Origin: an uncultured Erysipelotrichaceae bacterium
GTDB taxonomy: Bacteria > Bacillota_I > Bacilli_A > Erysipelotrichales > Coprobacillaceae
DNA: 64,000 nt
Reading direction: 5' to 3'
NCBI GenBank assembly: GCA_947074115.1
Contig: CAMTOK010000001.1
Span: 44,683-108,682 of the forward strand
This document shows, one piece after another, positions 1 through 9,722 of the stretch; positions within the stretch are counted from its first letter, which is position 1, and each line of letters begins with the position of its first letter. Under the pieces are notes generated by a model that made no database searches, was not told where the DNA came from, and worked only from the letters and a program-made list of their open reading frames with translations. Position numbers and translations under genes: made by a program.

Positions 1-1055
1 AAAGCACCAGCTTGTACTGCATCAATCATACCTTGGTCTTCAGAAACAGGAATGAACGCTCCAGATAATCCTCCAACATATGAAGATGCCATAACGCCAC
101 CTTTTTTAACTTGATCATTCAAAATAGCAAGAGCAGCAGTTGTTCCTGGAGCTCCAACTCTTTCAAGACCCATTTCTTGTAAACAATCAGCAATACTATC
201 GCCTATTGCTGGTGTCGGAGCTAATGATAAATCGATAATCCCAAAAGGAATACCTAATGCTTCTGATGCTTCTAAAGCAACTAATTGTCCAACACGAGTG
301 ATTTTGAATGAAGTCTTTTTAATTGTTTCGCATAATTCACCGAAACTTTTACCTTTAGCAGTTTTAATAGCGTTACGCATAACACCAGGACCACTAACAC
401 CAACATTGATAATTGATTCTGCTTCAGTCACACCATGGAAAGCACCTGCCATGAATGGATTGTCATCTGGAGCGTTACATAATATAACCAATTTAGCACA
501 TCCAATTGAATCATTTTCTTTTGTTAATTCAGCTGTTTCTTTAATAATTTCTCCAACTAATTTAACAGCGTCCATATTAATACCAGTTTTTGTTGAACCA
601 ACATTAACTGAACTACAAACATAGTTTGTTTCTTTCATTGCTAATGGAATAGACTCGATTAATAGTCTTTCTGCATCTGTCATCCCTTTTGATACGATAG
701 CACTATATCCACCAATGAAGTTAACCCCCACTTCATTTGCACAACGATCTAATACCTTTGCGATTTTAACGAAATCTTCTACAGTTTTACAAGCCGATGA
801 ACCAACGAAACCAATCGGTGTTACTGAAATACGTTTGTTAACAATAGGAATCCCGTATTTATTTTCAATCGCTTCTCCAGTTTTAACTAAATCTTTAGCG
901 ATTGTTGTAATCTTTTTATAAATGTTATCACATAAAACATCAACGTTTGAATCCATACAACTTAATAAGCTTATCCCAATAGTAATTGTTCTTACATCTA
1001 AGTTTTCATGTTCAATCATTTTATTTGTTTCTGCAACTTCGAACAAATTAATCAT
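1..1055 (-). CDS. UPF0210 (DUF711) PFL-like protein, 3' end cut by window edge
   Basis: The reverse strand is open from the edge to an ATG at 1055. It begins [20 protein letters not shown] and continues with [20 protein letters not shown], the opening typical of the UPF0210/PFL-like family, which is structurally related to pyruvate formate-lyase but has no assigned reaction. About 351 codons are visible; the family is usually about 450 residues, so the C-terminus lies outside the window. Glycine-rich stretches such as VGVSGPGVM and GAPGTTAAL are present. An AGGAGG ribosome site lies 5 nt before the ATG and overlaps the end of the ACT gene upstream, so the two are co-transcribed, as in many Firmicutes. 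The conserved pairing suggests that the ACT protein senses a ligand for this one; that is inference. Confidence 0.88.
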   Translation of the reverse strand, partial: MINLFEVAETNKMIEHENLDVRTITIGISLLSCMDSNVDVLCDNIYKKITTIAKDLVKTGEAIENKYGIPIVNKRISVTPIGFVGSSACKTVEDFVKIAKVLDRCANEVGVNFIGGYSAIVSKGMTDAERLLIESIPLAMKETNYVCSSVNVGSTKTGINMDAVKLVGEIIKETAELTKENDSIGCAKLVILCNAPDDNPFMAGAFHGVTEAESIINVGVSGPGVMRNAIKTAKGKSFGELCETIKKTSFKITRVGQLVALEASEALGIPFGIIDLSLAPTPAIGDSIADCLQEMGLERVGAPGTTAALAILNDQVKKGGVMASSYVGGLSGAFIPVSEDQGMIDAVQAGA

Positions 1056-1064
1056 ATGAGCCTC

Positions 1065-1337
1065 CTAAAGTCTATGCATTTTATTGAAGATATCTTCATG
1101 TTGTAATTTAATTGTTACACCAATCTCTTCACCTAATGCTTCTAATCCTTGAATAAGTTCTCCAAATTGATCTGCTGATTGTGTTGCATCTACGATCATC
1201 ATCATATTAAAGTAACCTTGTAATATTGTTTGAGAAATATCTAAAATATTGACATCATGCTCTGCTAAGAACACACAAACTTTAGCGATGATCCCAACTT
1301 GATCTTTACCAACAACTGTTATAATTGCTTTTTCCAT
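1065..1337 (-). CDS. ACT domain protein, UPF0237 family
   Basis: This 90-residue protein is a single ACT domain: it opens MEKAIITVVGKDQVGIIAKV, with the Gly-Ile ligand-loop region, and follows with VNILDISQTILQGYFNMMMI. Stand-alone ACT proteins of this family resemble GcvR and bind small ligands such as amino acids. The next gene downstream (UPF0210) starts 9 nt after its stop, and the stop codon abuts that gene's ribosome site. The start has a GGAGGGG site. The ligand cannot be read from the sequence. Confidence 0.9.
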   Translation of the reverse strand: MEKAIITVVGKDQVGIIAKVCVFLAEHDVNILDISQTILQGYFNMMMIVDATQSADQFGELIQGLEALGEEIGVTIKLQHEDIFNKMHRL

Positions 1338-1360
1338 ACTACCCCTCCTAATTTTGTCTT

Positions 1361-1389
1361 ATTATAGCAAATATCAGAATAAATGAAAA
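1361..1389 (-). promoter_or_regulatory. Promoter for the ACT/UPF0210 operon
   Basis: On the reverse strand TTTTCA (1384-1389) is followed after 17 nt by TATAAT (1361-1366), about 23 nt before the ACT start codon. This is a sigma-A type promoter. Its -35 box touches the T-run of the terminator of the upstream PTS gene. Confidence 0.65.
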
Positions 1390-1414
1390 GAAAAAAAGAG
1401 GCTAAGCCCCTTTT
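1385..1414 (-). terminator. Rho-independent terminator after PTS IIB
   Basis: Inverted repeat AAAAGGGGC / GCCTCTTTT with a 3-nt loop (1394-1414 on the reverse strand) is followed by a T-rich tract. It lies just after the PTS IIB stop. Confidence 0.8.
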
Positions 1415-1424
1415 CCCATTATTT

Positions 1425-1739
1425 TTATCCAAGCATTGACATTGCTTTGTCAAATACTGCTTTCCCGTTCATAGTTCCATAATCTCTCATATCGATTACG
1501 TCAACTGGGATCGCTCCAGCTTTTCTTCCGTCTGCCATTTTTTCGATTGCAGCTTTTTGGAATCTAACTTGTGGTCCTAATAAGATTACGTCTACTTCTT
1601 CTAATACTCTTGGTGCATCAGAGAATGGTAATGCAAAGATTTTACATTCAACTCCTGCATCTTTAGCTGCAGCTTCCATTTTTGTAACTAATAAACTTGT
1701 TGACATTCCTGCCGAACATACTAATAAAATAGTTTTCAT
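1425..1739 (-). CDS. PTS lactose/cellobiose-family IIB component
   Basis: This 104-residue protein has the P-loop MKTILLVCSAGMSTSLLVTK with Cys8 as the expected phosphocysteine, followed by VDVILLGPQVRF and PVDVIDMRDYGTMNG, the pattern of ChbB/CelA-type IIB proteins. It takes phosphate from IIA and passes it to the sugar on the IIC permease. No IIA or IIC gene lies next to it, and it has its own promoter (1773-1801) and terminator, so it is an orphan IIB. It may work with a transporter elsewhere or be regulatory; the sugar is unknown. Confidence 0.9.
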   Translation of the reverse strand: MKTILLVCSAGMSTSLLVTKMEAAAKDAGVECKIFALPFSDAPRVLEEVDVILLGPQVRFQKAAIEKMADGRKAGAIPVDVIDMRDYGTMNGKAVFDKAMSMLG

Positions 1740-1772
1740 ATTAACTTACTCCTTTTCTTTATCACTGATATT

Positions 1773-1801
1773 ATTTTATCAATTTTATGCCGAAATGTAA
1801 A
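1773..1801 (-). promoter_or_regulatory. Promoter for PTS IIB
   Basis: Reverse strand TTTACA (1796-1801), 17 nt, TAAAAT (1773-1778). It is followed by an AAGGAG ribosome site and the IIB start. Confidence 0.65.
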
Positions 1802-1879
1802 CACTAACATGATTATTTTTTAAAATTGAAAAAAAGCTAGTTGTTACATTTATCTATGTTATTATGCAACATATTTTTA

Positions 1880-1908
1880 TTGTTATAAGCTACAATAAAA
1901 GGTAAAAT
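1880..1908 (+). promoter_or_regulatory. Promoter for the phosphoesterase gene
   Basis: TTGTTA (1880-1885), 17 nt, TAAAAT (1903-1908), just upstream of an AGAGGTG ribosome site and the ATG at 1927. Confidence 0.55.
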
Positions 1909-1926
1909 ATAAAAAGAGGTGATAAT

Positions 1927-2466
1927 ATGAGGATATTATTGGTTAGTGATACTCATGGAGAAAACGATTTGATGGATAAAATCGTTGAAAAACATAAGAA
2001 TTCAGTCGATTTATGTATTCACTGTGGAGATTACACTCCTACTGATTTCATGACATTAGATGATAATTTTGACATAAAAGTGTCAGGCAATCATGATGAA
2101 GAAGAGTATCCATTGTCTATAATTGAAAATAATATCTATATATGTCATGGACAAGGGTACGGCATTTATAAATCTTATTCGCATCTTCTCAATGTTGTTA
2201 AAGAGAATGGTTGTTCTCTTGTATTTCATGGCCATACACATATCCCTACTTGCGAGATTATTGACGATATTTTAATCGTTAATCCAGGGAGTGTTTTAAT
2301 AAATCGTTCAACGTATGGTTTTGGAACTTACGCTATTGTATTCATAGAGGAGCATATCAGTGTTAAGTATTATCATTCTATAACACATGAGGAATGTAGC
2401 GATAAAGTTTTGGATGATGGAAAAAATATTTTAAAAGAATTTAGAGAAGTTTTAAAGGGATCGTAA
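1927..2466 (+). CDS. YfcE/YsnB-type metallophosphoesterase
   Basis: This 179-residue protein shows the complete calcineurin-like metal-site set: SDTHG near residue 7, CGDY near 34, GNHD near 54, and HGHTH near 100. Family members of this size (MJ0936/YfcE/YsnB) are cytoplasmic manganese-dependent phosphodiesterases; the natural substrate is generally unknown. It is a single-gene unit with its own promoter and a terminator whose stem includes its stop codon. Confidence 0.9.
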   Translation: MRILLVSDTHGENDLMDKIVEKHKNSVDLCIHCGDYTPTDFMTLDDNFDIKVSGNHDEEEYPLSIIENNIYICHGQGYGIYKSYSHLLNVVKENGCSLVFHGHTHIPTCEIIDDILIVNPGSVLINRSTYGFGTYAIVFIEEHISVKYYHSITHEECSDKVLDDGKNILKEFREVLKGS

Positions 2467-2478
2467 GATCCCTTTTTA
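2454..2478 (+). terminator. Terminator after the phosphoesterase
   Basis: AAAGGGATC (2454-2462), 4-nt loop, GATCCCTTT (2467-2475), then T residues. The loop contains the stop codon. The convergent gene at 2476 may also use it, but the reverse-strand T-tract is weaker. Confidence 0.8.
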
Positions 2479-2823
2479 AAATAAATAATAATAAAGTATA
2501 AATAATATAAGTGGTACATCTATCACAGTAAAACAATAAATATAACAATTGCGTCTGTTCCTTAATGATTCTCTCATCCCTATTCTGTTAAATTGAGTGA
2601 TCACAAGAACGCCAGCAATTGCGCCAAGAGCAATCAACTCACCAAGTAAGATTGTTTCATACTTAATATCATATAAGGAATCTCCAGCGACTAATTCTGT
2701 TGTTTGTGGGTGATTATGATGTCTATGATGTTCTTTTGTCTTTGGTGCTACCAAAAACAAACAATGAGTTAATATGATAATGATCATAAATAACATAAAG
2801 GTATTTTTTAAAGATCGTTGCAT
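2476..2823 (-). CDS. Small membrane protein with a His cluster, function unknown
   Basis: This 115-residue protein is not recognised. It has three likely membrane segments, at about residues 9-28, 58-77 and 94-113. A histidine-rich stretch (HHRHHNHP, about residues 32-39) lies between the first two. A GGGGAG ribosome site precedes the ATG. The His cluster could bind metal, but nothing else in the context supports a transport role. Confidence 0.6.
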   Translation of the reverse strand: MQRSLKNTFMLFMIIIILTHCLFLVAPKTKEHHRHHNHPQTTELVAGDSLYDIKYETILLGELIALGAIAGVLVITQFNRIGMRESLRNRRNCYIYCFTVIDVPLILFILYYYLF

Positions 2824-2901
2824 TAGTCTTCTCCCCTTCTGTGAAATATCTTTACATTATATTCTTAAAATTATGGGAAAAGTCACTAAATTTAATGGAA
2901 A

Positions 2902-2928
2902 TAAAAAAACGTCAAGAAAAGTGACGTT
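2902..2928 (-). terminator. Terminator after enolase
   Basis: Reverse strand AACGTCA, 7-nt loop, TGACGTT, then a run of T (stem 2908-2928). Confidence 0.85.
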
Positions 2929-2934
2929 ATAAGT

Positions 2935-4776
<1,842 letters not shown>

Positions 4777-4777
<1 letters not shown>

Positions 4778-5130
4778 TATCCTAACTGTTCTAAAATTGA
4801 TTTGACTTGTGCAACATCTTCTTCGGTACCGTCATTTTCAAATTTATAAAGACAAGGTACGTTATAATCATTAGCGATTGTATCGCCTGCGACACAGTAA
4901 GCAGTGTCATATCCTTTGTCACCACTCACAATGACTCCTTGAATATAATCGCCATTTGTTGATAAGAAGTCTTCCGCTTCCATCGGAACATCTCCATAAC
5001 CATCAGTATAAGTCACAAAAACATAAGGAACATCACATGTTAAATGAGCAGTCGCTTCTTCTGCTTCAATTCCTAATTTTTCAATAAACGTACGAACATT
5101 TCCTGTTCTAGAAACATAAATTATTTTCAT
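4777..5130 (-). CDS. NrdI-like flavodoxin
   Basis: This protein has the NrdI pattern: KIIYVSRTGNVRTFIEKL (FMN phosphate loop), VTYTDGYGDVPMEAEDFL, GVIVSGDKGYDTAYCVAGD and VPCLYKFENDGTEEDV. NrdI reduces the di-manganese cofactor of class Ib ribonucleotide reductase; no nrdE or nrdF is nearby, so it may instead act as a small general flavodoxin. The start is placed at ATG 5130 because a GTG two codons upstream lies within the GGAGGTG ribosome site. It is first in an operon with DUF3793 and eno, downstream of a promoter with an inverted repeat at the transcription start. Confidence 0.75.
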
Positions 5131-5142
5131 ATACACCTCCAG

Positions 5143-5194
5143 GTTAGTCTATGCTAACTAATTGGATGATAACATCTTTTCCTTAATGTGTCAA
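5143..5194 (-). promoter_or_regulatory. Promoter plus GTTAG-N6-CTAAC operator for the nrdI-like operon
   Basis: Reverse strand TTGACA (5189-5194), 17 nt, TATCAT (5166-5171), then the inverted repeat GTTAG-N6-CTAAC (5143-5158) where transcription should begin. A repressor here would block initiation. The half-sites resemble those of DtxR/IdeR-type iron boxes (TTAGGTTAG...), but the centre is wider, so iron control is only a suggestion. Confidence 0.55.
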
Positions 5195-5216
5195 AGAATA
5201 TAACGATAAAAATAAA

Positions 5217-5240
5217 AAAAGTGAACTCTCGTTCACTTTT
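5217..5240 (-). terminator. Terminator after the XRE gene
   Basis: Reverse strand AAAAGTGAAC, 4-nt loop, GTTCACTTTT, followed by more T (5217-5240). It separates the XRE gene from the nrdI-like operon. Confidence 0.88.
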
Positions 5241-5571
5241 AAGACTTATTATCTTCTAGTCTTTTTCTTTTATACTCAATAATAAACATAACTTCTTTTA
5301 GATCATCGTCTGGTAATTCAGTTAATAATCTTGCGATGTTTGCAATGTTATAATAATCATATTTTTTTCCGCTCATTATTTCTTCTACGCTACGTCCATA
5401 TAAATGAGATAGGATTTTTAATTCTCCAACGGTAACATCTCTTTTACCATTTTCAATATCCGAAATAGCCGAGTGTGGAACGCTTAAATGAGCTGCGACA
5501 TCTTTTTGAGTTAGGTTTTTAAAATTCCTATAAACTTTCAATCTTTTCGCTAAATCTATATCAATCGCCAT
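5239..5571 (-). CDS. XRE-family transcriptional regulator
   Basis: This 110-residue protein has an N-terminal helix-turn-helix at about residues 8-63 (LTQKDVAAHLSVPHSAISDIENGKRDVTVGEL), the Cro/CI-type fold. The remaining 45 residues form a helical tail (LTELPDDDLKEVMFIIEYKRKRL) that probably dimerises. Its promoter contains a perfect 13-nt palindrome in the spacer, which suggests self-repression. Other targets are unknown. Confidence 0.88.
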   Translation of the reverse strand: MAIDIDLAKRLKVYRNFKNLTQKDVAAHLSVPHSAISDIENGKRDVTVGELKILSHLYGRSVEEIMSGKKYDYYNIANIARLLTELPDDDLKEVMFIIEYKRKRLEDNKS

Positions 5572-5591
5572 TTAATCTACCTCCGTTATTT

Positions 5592-5620
5592 ATTATATCA
5601 CTATAGTATAGTTTTTTCAA
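5592..5620 (-). promoter_or_regulatory. XRE gene promoter with operator in the spacer
   Basis: Reverse strand TTGAAA (5615-5620), exactly 17 nt, TATAAT (5592-5597). The spacer contains the palindrome ACTATACTATAGT (5600-5612). An operator between -35 and -10 just upstream of an XRE gene is the usual sign of autoregulation. Confidence 0.75.
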
Positions 5621-5700
5621 TTTAGAATTTTAAATAATTGCATTTATGAAAGACATAAAATATATAGGTATGATATTTTATGTTAAACGACGTCGTTTTA

Positions 5701-7959
5701 TTAGGAAAGAAGACGATTTGTTAGGGCTATAACCTCATCCTTTTCTTCATTTGTAAAGATTATAAGACGCGAGTATTCGTTAAATATTGAAGGATCGTAT
5801 TGTGTGAGAGGCTTATTGTGTAAAATATGCATCATACATTGTTCGTCCAACATAATGTCGAAAGCGACGTCTTTACGATCAACCAATCTATATTTATGGT
5901 CTTTACATTTTTGACATGATTTGATCTGTTTGCCATGATAATGCTGAGTCACAGGACAGTAAGCGCTGATCATATTCTCGACTTTTGTATAAAGTGGAAT
6001 GACGATTTGGCTTTTTTCACATTTGATATCCATAATATCTTTTGTCGTTAATTCCATTGAAGGGACTTTATATCCGTTTAATGCATTAAAGGCATAAGAA
6101 TTAACGAGATTAAATGTTGAATTGACGACAACATTTAAATCTGAGAATAAAGCATAAGCACCAATGTCATTAACCATGACATCTTCAATACCACATGCAT
6201 CTACGTAGGTTCTCATTTCTAATAGTAATTTACGATCAGTAATTCTCGGTGTATAAATACCAAATTTCATATCGTTTTCTTTAGCATAGGTCCTTGCAGT
6301 CTCTATATCTTCCTGATATAAATAGAAAACTGTCACATTACTCGTATTTTGGATATGCACAAGTTGTTCACAATTGTGTACAACAACGAAGTTACGCACA
6401 TCTTTGTGCACACTTGGGTTTAAAATTATATCCTTAATATCAACATTTTTTCTATTTGTATACTTATTCTTCATAACTGTGCACAACTGTGCATAAGCAT
6501 CTCTTCGGAGTTCATTAATCACTTTTATGGGGATAATCATATCTTTACTCATATCAATTTTTATATCGTTCGCAAAGAATTGTGTTCCACCCCACTTGCT
6601 TAATTGTAAACTTAGTCTTTCTTTAGAGAGTGGTGTATTCTGAGCTTTCTCACAAACAATATCACTTTCTACTAAAATACTGTTATCCTTGTATTGAACT
6701 TCTAGCGAAGCTACACGACCAATTGAGCCTTTAAAGTGAATTGATAAGGGTAATCTTTGTTGTTCTTTTTGATACGTTAATTTAAGGGATTTAGACAGTA
6801 AGACACTATGTGTTCTTCTTACATTACCTTCATCTATAAGTTGATCAAATTCGATTTCTATTGTATCACCTGGATTTGCAGATGAAACAAGTAAATCGTT
6901 CTTATACATTTTATTAATTGGTCTACCTTTATCAATATTTTCAAAAATGATAAAGTCTTCTTGTTGTATTGATTCACTCAATTTTATTTTGACGCGTTTA
7001 TTTCTTTTGTTGTATGAAAGTACACACCCAACGAGCTGCCCTTTATTTCCAGAGAAGTCTCCATTAACTATAGATTTGCTTTTAAAAATGTAGCCTGTTG
7101 TATATTCACGATTAAAAACAGCTTTCATATCATGAATATCTTGAGTTAATTCTACATTTACTTGTTTTTGATGACTATCAATCGCCTTTCGATATGATTT
7201 TATAACGCTGGCAACGTACTCAGGTTTTTTCATTCGTCCTTCTATTTTTAATGAATGGACTCCTAAATCAATGAGTTCACCAACGTGTTCAATTGTCATC
7301 ATATCTTTTGGAGACAATAAGTAAGGATGATCATTTGATAAATGAACATCATCTTCTAAAAGTTGGTATGTTAATCGGCAAGGTTGTGCACAGGCACCCC
7401 TATTCCCACTTCTTTTTCCTATCATTTGGCTCATTAAACATTGCCCAGAATAACAAACGCACATAGCACCGTGGACAAAGACTTCAATTTCAATTGACGT
7501 ATTTTCAACTATATCCTTAATCTCTTCTAAGGTATTTTCACGTGCTAATACAACACGTTCAACGCCTAAATCTTCAAAATACTTAGCACCGAAGGCGTTA
7601 AATACTGATGCTTGAGTGCTGACATGTATTGCGAAATCAGGGAAATGATTACGAACGAGATGAATAAGGCCGATATCTTGTAAAATGACAGCATCTACTT
7701 GATTTTGATAAAGAAAGTTAATGTACTCCATTATAGAATCAATTTCTTTTTCATAGGCAATTGTATTTAATGTGACAAAAACTTGGACGTCATGTTCGTG
7801 CGCATAATTGACTGCCCAAATGAGTTCATCGTTAGTAAAGTTTTTTGCGGATGCACGTGCACTAAATAGAGTTCCCCCTAAATAGACTGCATTTGCACCA
7901 TTGATAACTGCTGCTATAAGAGACTCGCTATCTCCAGCAGGTGCTAAAAGTTCTATCAT
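5701..7959 (-). CDS. U32 family protein (collagenase-like; RlhA-type candidate)
   Basis: This 752-residue protein begins IELLAPAGDSESLIAAVINGANAVYLGG, as U32 family members do. It has the cysteine motif region HGAMCVCYSGQCLMS...GNRGACAQPCR at about residues 163-195 and a further Cys set (CPVTQ, CQKCK) near residues 665-685. The length, with an extra central domain of the DUF3656 kind, fits the long U32 branch. That branch includes E. coli RlhA, which hydroxylates C2501 of 23S rRNA; shorter paralogues modify tRNA. RNA hydroxylation is therefore more likely than proteolysis, though this is inferred from family. It is the last gene of the yqeH operon, starting 9 nt after mtnN. Confidence 0.85.
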   Translation of the reverse strand: MIELLAPAGDSESLIAAVINGANAVYLGGTLFSARASAKNFTNDELIWAVNYAHEHDVQVFVTLNTIAYEKEIDSIMEYINFLYQNQVDAVILQDIGLIHLVRNHFPDFAIHVSTQASVFNAFGAKYFEDLGVERVVLARENTLEEIKDIVENTSIEIEVFVHGAMCVCYSGQCLMSQMIGKRSGNRGACAQPCRLTYQLLEDDVHLSNDHPYLLSPKDMMTIEHVGELIDLGVHSLKIEGRMKKPEYVASVIKSYRKAIDSHQKQVNVELTQDIHDMKAVFNREYTTGYIFKSKSIVNGDFSGNKGQLVGCVLSYNKRNKRVKIKLSESIQQEDFIIFENIDKGRPINKMYKNDLLVSSANPGDTIEIEFDQLIDEGNVRRTHSVLLSKSLKLTYQKEQQRLPLSIHFKGSIGRVASLEVQYKDNSILVESDIVCEKAQNTPLSKERLSLQLSKWGGTQFFANDIKIDMSKDMIIPIKVINELRRDAYAQLCTVMKNKYTNRKNVDIKDIILNPSVHKDVRNFVVVHNCEQLVHIQNTSNVTVFYLYQEDIETARTYAKENDMKFGIYTPRITDRKLLLEMRTYVDACGIEDVMVNDIGAYALFSDLNVVVNSTFNLVNSYAFNALNGYKVPSMELTTKDIMDIKCEKSQIVIPLYTKVENMISAYCPVTQHYHGKQIKSCQKCKDHKYRLVDRKDVAFDIMLDEQCMMHILHNKPLTQYDPSIFNEYSRLIIFTNEEKDEVIALTNRLLS

Positions 7960-7968
7960 AAGTTACCT

Positions 7969-8658
7969 CTATAATTTGGCAATGAGATCAGCACATAGTT
8001 TTGCAGAAGCAACACTTGCCTTTTCTATATATTCATCAAATTGAATGTTATTATCACCTTTTTGATAAATATCACTCAATGATCTAACAATGATAAACGG
8101 TGTTTGATAGATATGACAAGTTTGTGCGACTGAGGCAGCTTCCATTTCAACACAAATTGCTGATGGGAAATCTTTTTTGACACGTTCAAACTGAGATGGA
8201 GATGAAATAAATTGGTCTCCTGAAGCAATCAACCCTATAGTGAAAGGACGATGTTCTTCTTTTAATACATCTTCTACCAGTGTCACAAGCGTTTGATCTG
8301 CTTTAAAGAATTGTGGCATACCTGGGACTTCACCTAGTGAACGTCCAAATGCAGTCACATCGACGTCATGATGAACGACTTCTGTAGAAACAACAATATC
8401 TCCTACTTCATTATTAACGTCTAAACCTCCAGCTGAACCAATATTAATTAAATAATCAATTGAATAGTTATCTAATAATAATGACGCACTGATTGTTGCA
8501 TTGACTTTCCCAATACCACCTTGTATTAAGGCAACTTCTTTGTTGTTAATGAAACCAGTACTGATTGTATAACCTTTATTTGTTTCTTCTTTAATTTGTG
8601 TCATATGCGCTTTAATAGCATTAACTTCTTGTTCCATTGCACCAATTATACCAATCAT
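7969..8658 (-). CDS. mtnN: 5'-methylthioadenosine/S-adenosylhomocysteine nucleosidase
   Basis: This 229-residue protein hydrolyses MTA and SAH to adenine plus the thioribose products, recycling the by-products of methylation. It opens IGIIGAMEQEVNAIKAHM with the catalytic Glu region, has NIGSAGGL, the purine-binding CVEMEAASVAQ, and RSLSD with the catalytic Asp. The length is normal. Its ATG overlaps the stop of the methyltransferase gene (ATGA), so SAM use and by-product clearance are translated together. Confidence 0.95.
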   Translation of the reverse strand: MIGIIGAMEQEVNAIKAHMTQIKEETNKGYTISTGFINNKEVALIQGGIGKVNATISASLLLDNYSIDYLINIGSAGGLDVNNEVGDIVVSTEVVHHDVDVTAFGRSLGEVPGMPQFFKADQTLVTLVEDVLKEEHRPFTIGLIASGDQFISSPSQFERVKKDFPSAICVEMEAASVAQTCHIYQTPFIIVRSLSDIYQKGDNNIQFDEYIEKASVASAKLCADLIAKL

Positions 8659-9374
8659 CTTTTTTCTCCTTTATGACAAACAAATATAATTCTCTCACAG
8701 TGATCATGATAGTCTTCAAAGTCACCAAACAATTCGATTGTTTGGAATCCTGTTTCTGCTAACCATTCTAAATATTGATCTAATGTAAATGTCTTTTGGA
8801 AATGAGTTTCACTCACTTCTTCATTTTCTAAAATATCTTTTATATAAACACGGTGTTCTAAAATTTGATTCTCATTCATGAATGCACGCCAATCAAATAT
8901 AAATTCATCATCTTCGTTATGTTCATGATAATCTTTTAAAATTGTTTCAGTTTTATAGATACTATTTGAATCAAATATAAAAATACCTTGTTCATCTAAT
9001 GAATTGTAAACATTATGGAATGTTTGTTTAACTTCATCTTCTTTTAATAAATAATTTATTGAATCACATAAACACAATATCATGTCAACTTTTTTTGATG
9101 TTAAAAAGTCTCTCATATCAACCTTTTGTAGTAATAAAGGGACATTATTTTGCATTGCTTTATGTTTTGTAATATCAATCATTTCATTTGATAAATCACT
9201 CGCAAAAACTTGGATGTTATCCTGAGCAAGCCTGATAGCAATTTCACCCGTTCCACATCCCAGTTCAAGGACATCTTGAACTGGGTAGTAACGTTTAATA
9301 AATTGATAGTAGTCCTCATAAAATTGAGGATCCATTAAACTATCATAATAATAACAAAATGTTTCGTAGCTCAT
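8655..9374 (-). CDS. YqeM-like class I SAM-dependent methyltransferase
   Basis: This 239-residue protein has a Rossmann methyltransferase core: VLELGCGTGEIAIRLA (motif I) at about residues 35-50, FASDLSNEMID (motif II) and MILCLCDSINYLL. It lies directly after rsfS with a TAATG overlap, which is the position of yqeM in Bacillus-type yqe operons. The substrate is not known; the neighbourhood suggests ribosome or tRNA work, but this is inference. Confidence 0.85.
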   Translation of the reverse strand: MSYETFCYYYDSLMDPQFYEDYYQFIKRYYPVQDVLELGCGTGEIAIRLAQDNIQVFASDLSNEMIDITKHKAMQNNVPLLLQKVDMRDFLTSKKVDMILCLCDSINYLLKEDEVKQTFHNVYNSLDEQGIFIFDSNSIYKTETILKDYHEHNEDDEFIFDWRAFMNENQILEHRVYIKDILENEEVSETHFQKTFTLDQYLEWLAETGFQTIELFGDFEDYHDHCERIIFVCHKGEKR

Positions 9375-9721
9375 TATTTAGTTAAATAAGAATCCACATC
9401 AATACGTGGCATATCTCCCCATAATTTTTCAATGTTATAACTATCACGTTCACTTGCATCAAAGATATGGCAAACAATATCACCTAAGTCAACTAACATC
9501 CATTTTGAATTACGTAATCCTTCAATACTTTTAATATCAAAGTTATTTTTACCACATTCATCTTTAATGTTTTGTACAATTGCTTGCATTAATCTTTCAT
9601 TGCTTGCTGTACATAAGACAAAAGTATCAAAGATTGGGCTAGCCTCTTGCATATCAATAGCGACGATTTGAGTCGCTAATTTATCATCCATTGCTTTTAC
9701 TACACATTCTAATTTAGTCAT
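9374..9721 (-). CDS. rsfS: Ribosomal silencing factor RsfS
   Basis: This 115-residue protein matches the RsfS (YqeL/YbeB) family: DKLATQIVAIDMQEASPIFDTFVLCTA, SIEGLRNSKWMLVDLGDIVCHIF and the closing YNIEKLWGD. The protein binds L14 on the 50S subunit and prevents joining to 30S when nutrients are scarce. It starts 1 nt before the end of nadD/yqeK, in the conserved yqe order. Confidence 0.95.
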   Translation of the reverse strand: MTKLECVVKAMDDKLATQIVAIDMQEASPIFDTFVLCTASNERLMQAIVQNIKDECGKNNFDIKSIEGLRNSKWMLVDLGDIVCHIFDASERDSYNIEKLWGDMPRIDVDSYLTK

Positions 9722-9722
9722 T

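Noticed and set aside
298..921. Plus-strand frames inside the UPF0210 gene
   Set aside because: The reverse strand encodes a clear family match throughout; the plus-strand products match nothing and lack ribosome sites.
5685..5698. Palindrome AAACGACGTCGTTT after the U32 gene, as a terminator
   Set aside because: It has no loop and only a weak T-tract on the reverse strand, so it cannot be called a terminator with confidence.
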